NCBI RefSeq assembly: GCF_964204645.1
Contig: NC_134032.1
Coordinates: 4,118,916-4,182,915, forward strand
Origin: Tubulanus polymorphus
Lineage: Eukaryota > Nemertea > Palaeonemertea > Tubulaniformes > Tubulanidae
Reading direction: 5' to 3'
DNA length: 64,000 bases
In this document: piece by piece, positions 46,492 to 58,855 of the stretch
Numbering within the stretch: the stretch's first letter is position 1
Layout: each line of letters starts with the position of its first letter
Notes under the pieces: model-generated
Told to the model about the DNA's origin: nothing
Database searches by the model: none
Seen by the model: the letters and a program-made list of their open reading frames with translations, nothing else
Program-made: the position numbers and the translations under genes

Positions 46492-48045
46492 TTATCAACG
46501 TTACTCTATGTCCAATTATTAAGTGGTAAGAATGTTGTAGAATGATGTGTGTTGTTTGTACTTTAGATGGAATTTGAACTATAGATGGATTGAAAAAGGA
46601 TTTACGTTCATATCTCGTGGAGAGAGAAGTTGAGCTATATAAAAATTGGTCCAATAATTTGGAGGCAAGAGCAAGAATGAAATTTGCAGATAAAAGGGCA
46701 AGTCACATTGAAATGGTGATGCGTGCCTATGGTAAAACTTTGACAAAAACTCCTCAGCGAAAATATGCAAAAGTGGGCGACAAAATGCTACACACGTTGC
46801 TGAAGAGAATCGTAGCAAGCATTGTCGAAGACCACTTGGTAGATTGTGCTAACTTGTGATGTGGGCTCTTATGAAGCAAAAAATGGATGCCTTCTTAAAC
46901 TGCAAATTACATAAATTTTCTGATTTAGCAATGGAATTATACGTTGTGCAGTCACATTGCAAAATCCGCACAGTAGAAAAGAAAGCCAACAGCCAGCTGT
47001 TGTTACTGTCGACGACATTACAAAGGTATTTCAACGGTGATCGAGCTAATCAGGGCGTGTACATCTACAGCAAAATTTCAAAGGTAATATAAACACAATA
47101 GACATTTCCATCCGGTATCATCACTGATCGCACAGTACTGACCTTATTTCACAGCAACGCTGCAGATGCGATATCGTATAGCGATAAACACAAACTGGTG
47201 TCTATCCGGTATCGAATTTGAAATACAGGACCTCGAGGAACAGATAATTAGAAATAAAGAGAAAAATCATTACATCGAACATAAGCTAACATTTTCATAT
47301 TCATCTCAGAACTGGAAAGACCGACGATTTGACCTGTCAACGAGGATATGATTCGAAAAGTAATCGCTGCATCTATTCTCCTAACAATGATGATAATGTG
47401 AATTATTCGAAATACAACCCTACAAGTGCACAATGCCATCATTTAATGTCACAATCATTTATATGTACTACTATCGACACTTTAATGTAATGTAACTAAA
47501 GATTTTGATAGACATTGGACTGGTTCACACTAATAAACATGTCTGCTTCGTGCAGTATTACTGGCGAATAGGTGTTGGCAATTGTTTTGGCCGCCGATAT
47601 TCTGGCACACAGGTGTATAACATCCGTGGAAAATATTTGGACCAGCTAGATTTGAAATGCAATTTTGAATGCAGTGTGCTTCGTGTAATGGTGTAAACAG
47701 GGATCTACCAACGAAAGACATCGCTAGCAATACGGGATATCGACAAATTCAAGTTCTTGAATTACTCGTTTGATGGCGCTAGTCAGAACCGCAAATTGGA
47801 ACCTAAATCCGCCATGTTCTAGTTCATTTGCAATAAAAATCTATCGCTTCAAATTTTTAGTTAGCGATATTTTACTTAATATACATAGGCAAGCATAATC
47901 CTTTAAGTATGATATCCTGACAATGTGCTGAATTCGATAAAACCTCACTTTCAATGCAAAAGATCACTAGAAATGTCAAAAAACTACCAGATAAACAGAC
48001 ACACGGCTACTATCCAGATCCGGGCGGAACCAACCAACCACGTTA
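46492..48045. other. No gene recognised
   Basis: Several plus-strand frames of 60-90 codons (46590-46859, 46856-47092, 47166-47351, 47505-47696) in different phases. They have basic, helical-looking translations but no family I recognise and no clean splice sites. They could be the eroded upstream part of the AT-rich element that follows. Confidence 0.3.
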
Positions 48046-48240
48046 AAATCAAAAAAGTGATATTAATTAAACCATTTGTTTATAAGTTATATGATTTGCA
48101 AAAAGAGGAAATATTAGGTTATTTATATAAAGAAGAAGTAACATTAGTTCCTGATATAGATAATATTGATTATAAAATAGAACAAGTTTTAAAAACAAAA
48201 AATATAGCTTAGTCAAATATAAGTCTAATCCGGTAAAATT
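48046..48240 (+). pseudogene. Polinton-type integrase C-terminus with chromodomain, decayed
   Basis: The frame reads PFVYKLYDLQKEEILGYLY and then DIDNIDYKIEQVLKTK. This is the end of the retroviral-like integrase plus the start of the chromodomain carried by Polinton/Maverick and adintovirus-type elements. The catalytic DDE part is absent. Stops interrupt the chromodomain after about 48212. Sequence here is strikingly AT-rich compared with the flank. The integrase would insert the linear element DNA into the genome; this piece is non-functional. Confidence 0.6.
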
Positions 48241-48322
48241 AACGAGTGGTTATTATCAAGTAAAATAAGTAATTTATAATCTTAATAAATGGATAGAAGT
48301 TTCATTTTTATTAGAGCATCAT

Positions 48323-48882
48323 AACACCTTAGTAAGTGGCGTCACAAATTGTAGAAAAACACACTTTATTATAGATTTATAAGAAACTATATATAAAAAT
48401 GTATATGATAATATTGTTTTATTCTCCCCAACATATGAATTTAATAAAACTTATCATTGAGATATTGTAACTTAAAATAAAAAGTTCATAATATTAAATC
48501 CTAAAGTCGTCAAAGATAACTTAGATAATTGTATAGCAATTGATATTCATGAAGGTTCAAACACATTATTCATTATATATAATTGTGCAAATCTTCGTGA
48601 TTCAAAAATACGAGAAACAGAATTATGTTATTTAGCATTTAGTGGGAGACATTATGGGATTACAACATGGGTTTTGAATCAAAAATACTACCCGATTGTT
48701 AAAGATTATCGTGAAAATATAAGGTTTTTAATATCATTTTTTTAATAAGGATAGAAAATCTATGAAACAAGAAAAAAACAAGCATTAAAAGGAAATCAAA
48801 TTATACCTAATCAATTACATAATAAATATATGGCGAAATTAAAAGATAGCAAAAATTCTAAATTGTTATTTAGATTACTATA
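48323..48882 (+). pseudogene. Polinton-type DNA-packaging ATPase, decayed
   Basis: One frame contains a Walker A-like SGVTNCRKTHF (the glycine before Lys replaced by Arg) and a Walker B-like TLFIIYNCAN (acidic residue replaced by Tyr). FSGRHYGITTWVLNQKY then RENIRFL follow, the layout of FtsK/A32-type packaging ATPases of Polintons, adintoviruses and related viruses. In-frame stops at 48380-48382, 48458-48460, 48473-48475 and 48743-48745, plus a frame change to PNQLHNKYMAKLKD, show it is dead. Directly follows the integrase remnant, same strand. Confidence 0.7.
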
Positions 48883-49084
48883 TCTTTTTAAAGTAGTTTT
48901 TCTCAAATAAATTTGAAAAGAAATATAATAACTTATAATTATTATATTTTCATGTAATTTTATTTGTATCCTAGTTAAGGTGTAATGTATAATTGCCAAA
49001 TAGATTTTAAAAAGAATTGAAAAGAAATACAATAGTTTAACTAGAAATAAATTGGTAATTTTTTGGTAATTTGCCAACGAATAA

Positions 49085-49259
49085 ATGACAGATGATAAAG
49101 CAATTGAAAAAAAACAATAGCAGATTTAGGTATAGAGTCACGATTAATTGATAACCCACCATCAGATGTTAAAATTAAAACTGAAGAAATAAATATTGCG
49201 CAGAAAAAAGTAGTGTTAATTATGAATATTTTTTTTTTAATACTACTAACGAAATAAAT
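49085..49259 (+). pseudogene. Small AT-rich ORF after the ATPase remnant
   Basis: Begins MTDDKAIEK and, after a frame change in an A-run near 49108, continues TIADLGIESRLIDNPPSD to a stop at 49257-49259. I do not recognise it. Position and composition suggest an element gene. A further start, MFDILTAKLGSIPMANRD, lies at 49294 and soon ends at the minisatellite. Confidence 0.4.
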
Positions 49260-49429
49260 ACAAACTAGTTCGTTAGCTTACAATAATTCAAAATGTTTGA
49301 TATATTGACCGCAAAATTAGGAAGTATCCCCATGGCCAATAGAGACAGTGTGGTATCTATTGGGAGAACAAAGACAACCTGTGCCCGTCACTGACTATTT
49401 TAGTGTTTGAAAATCGCTTATAGAATTGA

Positions 49430-50640
49430 GTCTCTGGCTCCAATAGTCGATGAAACTTGCTCCTAGCGTATGAAACTGGCTCCTAGTCTATGAAACTGAC
49501 TCCTAGTCTATGAAACTGACTCCTAGTATATGAAACTGACTCCTAGTCTATGAAACTGACTCCTAGTATATGAAACTGACTCCTAGTATATGAAACTGGC
49601 TCCTTGTATATGAAACTGACTCCTAGTCTATGAAACTGACTCCTAGTCTATGAAACTGACTCCTAGTATATGAAACTGGCTCCTTGCGTATGAAACTTGC
49701 TCCTAGGCTATGAAACTGACTCCTAGTATATGAAACTGGCTCCTTGCGTATGAAACTTGCTTCTAGGCTATGGAACTGCCTCCTAGTCTATGAAACTGAC
49801 TCCTAGTATATGAAACTGGCTCCTTGCGTATGAAACTTGCTCCTAGGCTATGGAACTGCCTCCTAGTCTATGAAACTGACTCCTAGTATATGAAACTGGC
49901 TCATAGCGTATGAAACTGACTTCTAGTCTATGAAACTGACTCCTAGTGGATGAAACTGACTCCTAGTGTATGAAACTGACTCCTAGTCTATGAAACTGAC
50001 TTCGAGTGTATGAAACTGACTCCTATTATCTATGAAACTGGCTCCTAGTATATTAAACTGACTCATGGTCTATGAAGCTGACTCCTAGTGTCTATGAAAC
50101 TGACTCCTATTCTATGAAGCTGACTCCAAGTTTATGAAACTAACTTCTTGTCGATGTAACTAACTCCAATCAATGACACTGATTTTTATAGTCTATCAAA
50201 GTGACTCCTAGTAAATGAAACTGACTCCTAGTGTATGAAACTGGCTCCTAGTGTATGAAACTGACTCCTATAGTCAAAGAAACTTGCTCCTAGCGTATGA
50301 AACTGAATCCTAGTCTATGAAATTGGCTCCTAGTCTATGAAACTGACTCCTATTATCTATAAAACTGGCTCCTAGTATATGAAACTGACTCCTGGTCTAT
50401 AAAGCTGACTCCTAGTGTCTATGAAACTGACTCCTATTCTATGAAGCTGACTCTACTCTTAGTTTATGAAACTGACCCCTTGTCTATGGAACTAACTCCA
50501 ATCAATGACACTGATTTTTATAGTCTATCAAAGTGACTCCTAGTCTATGAAACTGTCTTCTAGTCTATGAAACTGGCTCATAGTCTATAAAACTGACTCA
50601 TAGTATGCTAAACTGACTCCTTGTCTGTAAAACCATGGAC
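49430..50640. repeat. ~20-bp minisatellite, about 60 copies
   Basis: TATGAAACTGACTCCTAGTC and close variants (GGCTCCTTGCG, CTTGCTCCTAGGC) for 1.2 kb. Internal higher-order duplication is evident: the block with ATCAATGACACTGATTTTTA occurs at about 50170 and 50500. Confidence 0.97.
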
Positions 50641-52570
50641 TCGCAAATTCTAAAACTGTTCGTAGAGTCCACGATGAAACTATAACTCTAGTCTATGCCG
50701 TACTTACCTTCAATTTGTAGCTTGTAAGACGTCTCTGTTTCTCAACACTTCTCAACACAACAACTTCCCTTCAGAAAATGAACTGTTTTATTCATTTTAC
50801 GAATTGCATATTATTTAATCAGACGTGAACAAACTTAGAATGGATCTCCGGGAATCTATTGTATGTTTAAATATTGACAATGTACAAAACTAACATGAAT
50901 TTATGTGGAAAGCCAATGTATGGCAACTGCAAATGTAGAAACAACTGCGGTTTGTTCAGGTATATATTTTTCTTCTTCGTCGAAGACGCGTATTTACATA
51001 GCTCTGAAATCCATCTGATTTTCAAAATGCAGTTGTTTTTACGAAAGAGGCACAACCTGCAGCTTTGTTTGTACTGCGAGTGCTTTATAATTCTATGGCT
51101 CAATGATGGTTGGCAATTGGGACAGTAGACTATTACCATATTATTCACCAGAGGCAATTTTAGCATAATGAACTTAAGATATGGTCCTGAAAGTGTAAAC
51201 AACGAAACGATAACAGCATAAGGTCAATGTAGGTAGTTTATTTATTACAATCGGATTAGTAGTAGTTACTGAGTATCATTGAGTGGTTACTAATTTGCCG
51301 AGTGTGAGCAACAGTCGGCAACTTCTACGCGAATTTAGGACACATGACCTGTGTGCAATATTAATAATTATAATAATCATAATGATAATAATTATGATTA
51401 TTATTATAATGATGATTATGATAATAATGGCGATGGCAAAAACTTAGTATGGTAACTTAGGTTGACTAATTCAAAAACTTCGAGGATTCGAAGTTTAAGT
51501 GCCTGTTCATCTCGGGAGCGATCCCATCCAGTTATTAAACTATACTTGAAATATCGATTCATTTCGCTGGAATTAGAACTTGTAATGCATAACATTGTTG
51601 TACATATACAAATGAAAACCCTTGACCATTTTGGGTTCAAATCCCAGTATTTCTGGGAGGGGGGATCGCGTCACCCCAGTCGCATGAGTGCGGAGGTTGT
51701 GACTGGGAGAGGCGTTTTGGTCGCATGGCAGTTGCAAGAGCACGCACGTAGGACGGCTGCAGTGAATCGCGTCGTAAGGCGTCGACCTACATCTGCCTCG
51801 ATATTAACATACTGACTCGATAAGCTTGTCTTCTTGACATCACTGACAGCCATCTTTGCAAATCAACCAGGGCCAAGTTACACGAACAATGTTTTGGAAA
51901 ATTTATCAAATTAAAAAATTAACTGAAGTTTTGACAAGGGTCTTTGTGAACGTGGCGGACATCTAGCTGGTCGCAAAGAGTGATAACCATCTCATCAGTA
52001 AAAGTCTAACCTCCATTCAGTTTTAACCGTTGTTGGGTCAGTTGTTATGTATTTACGTATCCATTCCATCTTGATCTTGATTGTACAAGATTACTGGTGT
52101 CGTTCTTTAGTATAAATCCTACATAGAGATATAAGCTACAACTCTTTCTTTCTATAATCAAGCCTCTTTATTCAACACACTTCTCTCATTTCTTTCCCTA
52201 CTCCCCTCTCTCTCTAAACCCTCCCTTCATTTATTTGTTTTTACTTTTTAAGTGACGCGTGCAGGTTCTGCACAGATGGCTTTCTTTCACGCCACAACAT
52301 TCCACCGACCCATGTATGGCGCACTTACGTACCTACGTACACATGTCACGATTGACTAACTTTTAGTTTTTCACCAGCTAGAGCACAAGACCCCGGTTAA
52401 CACAGCCTCTCGGTTAACACACCTTGCTTTCAATATGGGGAAAATAAATGTAAAATACTATTTTTTCATTCTTGTTTCCGATTTTGAACATAATTGAAGA
52501 GGAGAATAGAAACGACGACGAAAAGAATGGTTCAATGTCGTTTGCACTTCTTTTAAAGTTGGCACTCTAG
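50641..52570. other. No gene recognised
   Basis: Short frames only. An AT-palindrome tract of ATAATTATAATAATCAT type lies at 51360-51430. GGGTTCAAATCCCAG at about 51630 is B-box-like without an A box. A GC-richer patch spans 51650-51800. Confidence 0.4.
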
Positions 52571-54214
52571 GGTTTCAACACGGTTCCTGAACTTCGCTGA
52601 AAAAGCTGAAACACTGAAACGCTGAATCGCTGAAATAAAAACGCTGAAATTTCAGGGAATTTCCGAAAAACGCCGAAATTTCAGGGAATTCCCGAAAAAC
52701 GCTGAAATCGTGCTAGGTACCGACAATACACGTTTTGAAATAATATCCGGGCCGGTATCCGCTGCCGAGTCCTGAACCGTCTTTTAGTCTCCACCTTCGG
52801 TTACAGAGACATGCATGGGCAGTATGTGTGGAGTATACTTCTAGAGGGCCACTTGTTGAACAAATTAATTCGCTTGAAATCCGGATTTTTAATGCATACA
52901 GGCAGCATGATGAGGAAAACCCATTCACAAACCGTGCAAGCCAACTTAAACACTATGCTCAATATTCCAAGATATGGTTTACTTCTATCGTTCATGTATA
53001 AAACAGGATTATAAGCAACTTTTCTTTTGTCAACACGTTGATGGGCGACGGACTATGGTATTCTCTGAAGGAGGTAAATTAAATTTGACAGCTAGTTATA
53101 TAAATGATGCAGCTTTTGGACAAAAGGGATCTAACTAAATTTCTTTTTAATTCACCGTGGAATGGAATGGATTGACGCCAATGACATGCAGTAGGCCCCT
53201 ACTTATAGGTCATACTAATTAGCGTCAACCAATTAATCTAAATCGGGCAAACCATTCAACAACTGTAATTTATTTGCTGTGTTGTGATAATAATAGGTTT
53301 TTTTTTTTTAAATGACATACCAACTGTTAGAAAAATGTACCGATTCTTATTTTTAGACTACTACGGTATCTATAAAAGGAGGAGTCATAGATAAAGTTGA
53401 TTTGCTCAGCTGGACACACTTCTTGTCAAGTACATCATCTCAAGTATTGGGTGTTTTGTAAGTTTGATTTCAGTATTTATTTACTAAGTGCTGTTCCCTC
53501 GGACCTCAGTGCTTTCAAACTAGGCCCACCCCATAGGCTATATCTCCAGAGTGTGTTAGCCACTATTCTTTTATTTCCTACTTTAAATGCACTTTTTTTC
53601 TATTTTTAGACTCGGCCTAAGAATGTGCAAATTTGAGATACTGAGAAATCAGATGGCACTAGTTAACTTGAACTGCGAAATTTGCAGCAGGATAGCTGAA
53701 CGACACAATTTTTAAAAACAAAATGGCTATTCGAATGCTATTTCAGTAATAACTTGATTCAACCAGAGAGAAATAAGTCAATTGGGGATGTACAGTACAC
53801 CCACTTTACTTCCCCGTTTTCCTGGTACCAAATTTTTTATCTTAAGCTAAGCAATATTCTAAGGTATGCTAGTGAATTTCATTAGAATATAAAGCAATGG
53901 AACCAGAATTCAAGCCCGAGTTAAGCGAACTATTGATTCTGATATAATGTAAGAACTGATTTCTTTTGTGTATTCTTATAATGTGTTAAGTATTATTTTA
54001 AGCTGTTAAATAATATAATTAGACAAACGTCAAATTATTGGATCTTTCTTGTTGACTCGTTTAATTTTGTGAGTTTAGAGTTCCAGTCAATCCACAATGT
54101 GCAGTGCCTAGCCTTCATCTAGTACTAAAGCCAAGCCTGTGTATGGGAAAACGTTGTTCGACTCTCATAAGCCAGACAAATAAAAACTTGCAATACATTG
54201 CAGATAGTAGTCTC

Positions 54215-54340
54215 CAGCAAGTAGACAGAGAAAGTAAACCAGGTTTTACCCCGTACCCTACCCGGCATCTTCACCTGTCAAGGGATTCGAACCCACTACA
54301 CTAAAGCTGTTCTCCGAACCGCTTGACCTCGAGTCGTTAC
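54215..54340 (-). mobile_element. tRNA-derived SINE head inside the transposon
   Basis: On the minus strand TCAAGCGGTTCGG (A-box-like, 54314-54327) precedes GGGTTCGAATCCCTTG (B box, about 54279-54293) at tRNA-like spacing, then GATGCCGGGTAGGG. No folded tRNA with paired acceptor stem is evident. Confidence 0.6.
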
Positions 54341-54359
54341 TAGCCGACCAGAATCAGGT

Positions 54360-54480
54360 CGGGCCAATCACAGCGCTTGTTACAAACGACATTTGGCATC
54401 TATGGAATTTCCAGGTAAATGGACCAATCAGCGAACACGTAGCGAAAACGGAAGTATTGTCGCGTGTTGATATATGACGT
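54360..54480. promoter_or_regulatory. CCAAT/CRE cluster
   Basis: GGCCAATCAC, GACCAATCAG and TGACGTCATT lie within 120 bp in a CpG-richer patch inside the transposon. Looks promoter-like, but no gene start is evident next to it. Confidence 0.25.
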
Positions 54481-55494
54481 CATTCGCTAAAACGCCGGTA
54501 ATGAAATCGCGCGTCGTGAGGCCAGGGGGCAGGTGGAAGCGAGTTTGGGAGCGATACTGGTCTCCTGGCAAGCGAGGATGCCTACCCGGGAACGAAAGAC
54601 ACTCCAAGACTCCTTCCTTGAAGAGATTGTAGAAATATGGCACCCAATCGTAGTAATGCTAAGTACAGTATACTATGACGGTTGAACCTTTATTCACACC
54701 AAAATAGAATCAAAGTAGTCATAAGTTCCATGATAGCACTTAATTTGGGTTATCAGGTTCAGCCTTACTAGCTGTACTTTCATTCAGCTACTACTTTTGT
54801 ATGAGACTTGGCAATGATAAGTTGGAAGAAATCACCAAATATAAGAAAAAATATTGAGAATTAATATTACTGTAATTAAGAATTTATTCAAATGAAGTGA
54901 TAATTTCATTGTTAGATCGTACCGGTATATGCGCATAAAACAAAAAACACATCTAACAATCCACGCAATCCGCAATCGATCAAGTCGAACATGACGACGA
55001 CCTCAAGGCATGTCTCTGTAACCGAAGGTAGAGTCTAAAAGACGGTTCAGGACTCGGCAGCGGACACCGGCCCGGAAAGAATTTCAAAACGTGTATTGTC
55101 GGTACCTAGCACGATTTCAGCGTTTTTCGGGAATTCCCTGAAATTTCGGCGTTTTTCGGAAATTCCCTGAAATTTCAGCGTTTTTATTTCAGCGTTTCAG
55201 CTTTTCAGTGTTTCAGCTTTTTCAGCGAAGTTCAGGAACCGGGTTTCAACATGTATAATTCGAACTATGACGCACTGTACTTCGCTCAACTCATAGATAC
55301 TTCAAGAAATCATCAAATCTCGTATGGAGACCATATGTCACTGTCTCATTTATGTGCTACATGGTATGAAAAAAAGCTTTCAATTCACATCAACTTGAGG
55401 TGAAGAAAGGCGAAGTTTAAAAAGAGAATTAGAAACAGAGAAAACATGCATTAATTGTAATGATAGAATATCCAGTATCCTAGAGACGTACCTA

Positions 55495-55640
55495 GGGCCA
55501 GTTGCACAGTCGTGACTTTAGTCCAAAATTGGTCCTAAATCTTAAGACTGGTCTCAAGTTGTTGGATTGGCGTTAGAACTAAATTGGTCTTAGACTGGTC
55601 TTAAGTCTAAGCCATGACTGCACAGTTGTGACTTAAGTCT
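55495..55640. mobile_element. MITE fragment with GTTGCACAGTCGTGACTT ends
   Basis: AGTTGCACAGTCGTGACTTT and GCACAGTTGTGACTTAAGTC are repeated in the same sense, with TTAAGACTGGTCTCAAG palindromic words between. The pattern fits two overlapping partial copies of a small palindromic element. Confidence 0.5.
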
Positions 55641-55714
55641 AAAAGTGGTCTTAAATCTTAAAACTCTTTAAGTTGTTAGATTGGCTATAGAAATATGTTG
55701 GATTTGATTATTAT

Positions 55715-55835
55715 GATCGTATTGCGGCACCCTGGAAGCTTCGGTGCTGCAATGATAATTACGTACGGTACACAGAAAGCTTCCGTGTCGCAAAGATGCA
55801 ATTAAGTACGGTACACAGGAAAGGGTCAGTATCGC
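55715..55835. repeat. Outlying units of the 41-bp minisatellite
   Basis: Three degenerate units (GATAATTACGTACGGTACAC, GAAAGCTTCCGTGTCGC) of the family forming the array at 28085-28800, 27 kb away. Confidence 0.8.
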
Positions 55836-56438
55836 AAGGAATAAAAAAGAGTCTGAAATGTTCCCTTGAGCTAGTTGTCTATTCATCGGCTATATCATGA
55901 TACTATTCTAGTCAAAAGTGTTGTGTAATGGATAGATTATGTATTTGTACAATAGCTTACACTTCGATTGTATTAGATGGTTACAAATCCTAAACGAAAT
56001 CAAACTTGATAAATTTAGATTTAGGTTAAATTTTCCTTTCAGCTATCTCCGCGTCGGCTGCGCGTTTGTTCGTCCGTGTGATCGTTGTGCGCGGTAGGTC
56101 ACCGAGCCGTCCGAGTTCAGGAAACACCGACAGTTGCTGCGTTAGATTCCTCTCATGACGCACGGGAAATGACTCCAGTTCATCGCGACGCACGTGCTAT
56201 GAGCCGTGATACATTCTAACAGAATTGACGTGCTAACAGAATTGACAACGGTACCTGTATCAGAGAAAGTTTGCGCAATAAAATTGAATTTGAATTTGCA
56301 TTTGTATCTTACCGATTAACTTTCCTTTTATCTGCAAATTTAAAAATATAAAGTCATATTTAGTAAATATAGGATGTTTGTCATTTTGCTGTCAGACGTG
56401 CTGCAGTCGTTCCCTCCGACCAAATTTATTTAATCAAA
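55836..56438. other. No gene recognised
   Basis: GC-richer patch at 56040-56200; possibly the promoter area of the exon-like series that follows. Nothing firm. Confidence 0.35.
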
Positions 56439-57611
56439 ATGAATAACATTGAACTGATAGACGATTTTCTTTCAAATCCCGAGGTAAGGAAAACCATTCT
56501 GGTATTCAATTATTAGTATCTTTTAAAGGGCCAAGAATTTGATTTGTTGACTGATTACTTGAGTAAGTTTCCATTTGCTATAAAATTTTTGAAGTGTTCA
56601 TAATCAAAAACTTTAAGATCTGTTTTTTTAGATGCTGTCAACGATGGACACAAATGGTACATACTTGATTTATAATATTTTCACCAATATTTCAACATCG
56701 CTTTTTCTTTTGTTAATATTAATTTTGTTAACTTAATTATATTTCAGCCATAACCCAAATGTTTGATGATGCCGAGCCTGAGGTCAATGAAATAAATACT
56801 GAACCAAAAAATAACAGCACTTACAAAGAAAAGAAATAAATGTTAGTATTATGATTACAAGCAGACCTAATACCAAAGCAATGAAACAAAAATTCCCAAA
56901 TAAAACAAAATCCCTCATACTAGTGTCCCAAAAACGGATAATGGATGAACATAACATCGGAATTGAATGTCCTTTAATCAATTGATTTCATGCCATACTA
57001 AGAACCGCAATTGAAATCCACGGCCTAACGGAAGAAAATTTTAAAACGAAAGTAAAAGAAACAGTTGAAAGAGTATGTTAATTTTATAAAGGCTCCCTAC
57101 ATGTTGAATATGTTTGATTAAATTTCTAGCACTACTGATGACAATTCACCTTTTTGTAGATTGAAACAACCCTAGCTAAAAATCAAGTGACGTTTGATGT
57201 GAACATCATAAAGGAAATAAAGACAAAATTGAAAAATGAGCGCGATTACGAAAAGAGGTAGGCCTATAGAAATTCAAATCAAACATCATGACAATGCAGT
57301 TAATTATTCTGATGTTCTTGTATATATACAAAACAACGAAATTCACAAAAATCAAACGGAGAATATATAACACATAAAATCGTGCACGCATTGGGGGTAA
57401 TTGGAAGAGTTTTGAAGATAAAAGGTATTGTAAAGAGTTTCAAACAATGTGATACTCATGATCATTAGAATTAATCAAGCCTTGATTCTTTGTCTTCAAA
57501 CCAATATTCTTGCGATATCAAATTGTTCGATAATAGATATTTGAAATTTAACAAACGTTTTCAGAGCAAACAACGTTAGTTATAATAACAACAAAAACGA
57601 CATTGGGAGAT
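56439..57611 (+). pseudogene. Exon-like series of an unrecognised gene, probably broken
   Basis: Start MNNIELIDDFLSNPE ends at donor GTAAGG (56483). GQEFDLLTDYL follows with donor GTAAGT, then a 25-nt exon, then an exon with MFDDAEPEVNEIN. A long frame from 56851 (MITSRPNTKAMKQKF) carries an in-frame TGA at about 56983 inside PLIN*FHAILRTAIEIHG, and ends at donor GTATGT. The next exon (IETTLAKNQVTFDVNII...DYEKR, from about 57160) and last exon (ANNVSYNNN, stop near 57611) join in phase. The fourth exon does not join in phase and the TGA interrupts, so the gene looks decayed or my model is wrong. Charged, helical translation; no family recognised. Confidence 0.35.
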
Positions 57612-58254
57612 AATTTGAAAATCTCTGCCGACTGGAAAGTAGGGAATCGACGATCCATTCCAACAGAACATCGCTGACGTGCTATTCCAACTAAATAGCT
57701 GGTAGGAAGAGCCCACAAAATGACGTCATTTATAGGAATGCAGCGCCGCCGCTAAATGACGTCATTAAAGAGCGAAATCGAGGCATTAGGAATTCCGGAA
57801 TCGCTAGCCTCGCTTTTAGAACAGTGAGTCGAAATCGAGGCCAAATGAAACCCGGTTAGTTTTCCGCTCAAAAACCGCTAACTAAACCCAGCAGAAAATG
57901 AGTGGAAAATAAGCGGAAAGGGGGACACGTTTCGCTAAAATTCCGCTCATTTTCCGTATGCTACAATGTTAAATTCCGCTTGTTTTCCGTGAATTTCAGC
58001 TCAAATTCAGCTGTTTGGCTAACCGTTTTATCATATAGAGGAGAGCGCCACCTAGCGAATAAGTAACAAGAAATGGATCAGACATTTCAATAGGTAACAA
58101 GGCTTTTGAGGGGTAATGAAAGGTCATCTGTATTTGATACTAGAGGACGCACCTTACTGCAACCATAGTGTTGGATCAAGTGTTTAAGTGAAGTCTAAGT
58201 GGTAGGATTAGTAAACAGATTATCAGTTAATTGTAAATCACATCAGCCGTCATC
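57612..58254. other. Repeat-like sequence with CCGCTCATTTTCCG words
   Basis: 57855-58020 has mirrored AGTTTTCCGCTCA / TTCCGCTTGTTTTCCG and GAGTGGAAAATAAGCGG, a likely small palindromic element. TGACGTCATT occurs twice near 57720-57765. No gene. Confidence 0.4.
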
Positions 58255-58520
58255 ACACAGAGGCCAATTGGGCACGGGTCAAATTGGCCGTGGAACAGGC
58301 TACCGCCAAAAAATTGGCCCCGTGCCTGGAACACACGTAAACCACGCTCACCGTATACTACAAAAAAGCAAAGAGTGGCACTTCCGGAACCTCTAGCCCG
58401 TGCTAGATTTGGCTTGAGCCTAGTTCAGCGTTTTTATTCAGAGCTCATTTGGCACCCATGAAAACAGTTGTTACGGGGCAATTTGGCCCGTGGGAAAACC
58501 CCGTTTACTATTTATAGTAA
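58255..58520. repeat. Dispersed ATTTGGCCCGTG repeat
   Basis: CAATTGGGCACGGGTC, CAAATTGGCCGTGGAACAG and CAATTTGGCCCGTGGG recur here. The shorter relative at 39594-39650 shares CACACGTAAACCAC. Origin unclear, possibly a MITE. Confidence 0.5.
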
Positions 58521-58855
58521 AAATGAAGAAATTCCGCGTTTTTGGAAAATTCCGCGATTCCGTCTTTCCGCGATATGACAACACCGGGGATTCTCACGTT
58601 CTCATTGAGCGGTGATGAGTGATAACAGATATCAATTTATTCACATGGTCAGCTTTTCCGATATCATAATAGTAGGTCAGCATCATTGCTTGGTGACGTA
58701 GCTACGATAGTCCCAGTTGATTGCGTCATCACGTCTGGCGCAACCTCGTAATCCTCTCGATGACAGACTCTGTCCAATAAACATCGGATCGCCTCTCTGG
58801 TGCCATACTTAGCTGGGTTTGATAGCTGCCCACTCTTGCTTCAGCGTTTCAAACG
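58521..58855. other. No gene recognised
   Basis: Short CCGCGTTTTTGGAAAATTCCG repeats near 58535-58570, otherwise nothing I can support. Confidence 0.4.

Larger units (their letters stand above)
52581..55241. mobile_element. DNA transposon with ~235-bp terminal inverted repeats (Mutator-like?)
   Basis: Left arm 52581-52815 and right arm 55003-55241 are highly similar inverted repeats beginning CGGTTCCTGAACTTCGCTGA. They contain internal GCTGAAATTTCAGGGAATTT repeats. The flanks carry the direct repeat GGTTTCAACA (52571-52580 and 55242-55251), consistent with a 10-bp target duplication. Long arms with 9-10-bp duplications are typical of Mutator-like elements. The ~2.2-kb interior has only short frames and no recognisable transposase, so this is probably non-autonomous. 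Confidence 0.75.

Noticed and set aside
46590-47696. Chain of plus-strand frames after the GPCR as one broken gene
   Set aside because: The frames do not join in phase and no family is recognisable; left as unassigned.
49430-50640. CRISPR-like or coding repeat
   Set aside because: Units are contiguous with no spacers and stops occur in all frames; it is a minisatellite.
51600-51660. GGGTTCAAATCCCAG as a tRNA T-arm
   Set aside because: The upstream sequence cannot form a cloverleaf; isolated B-box match.
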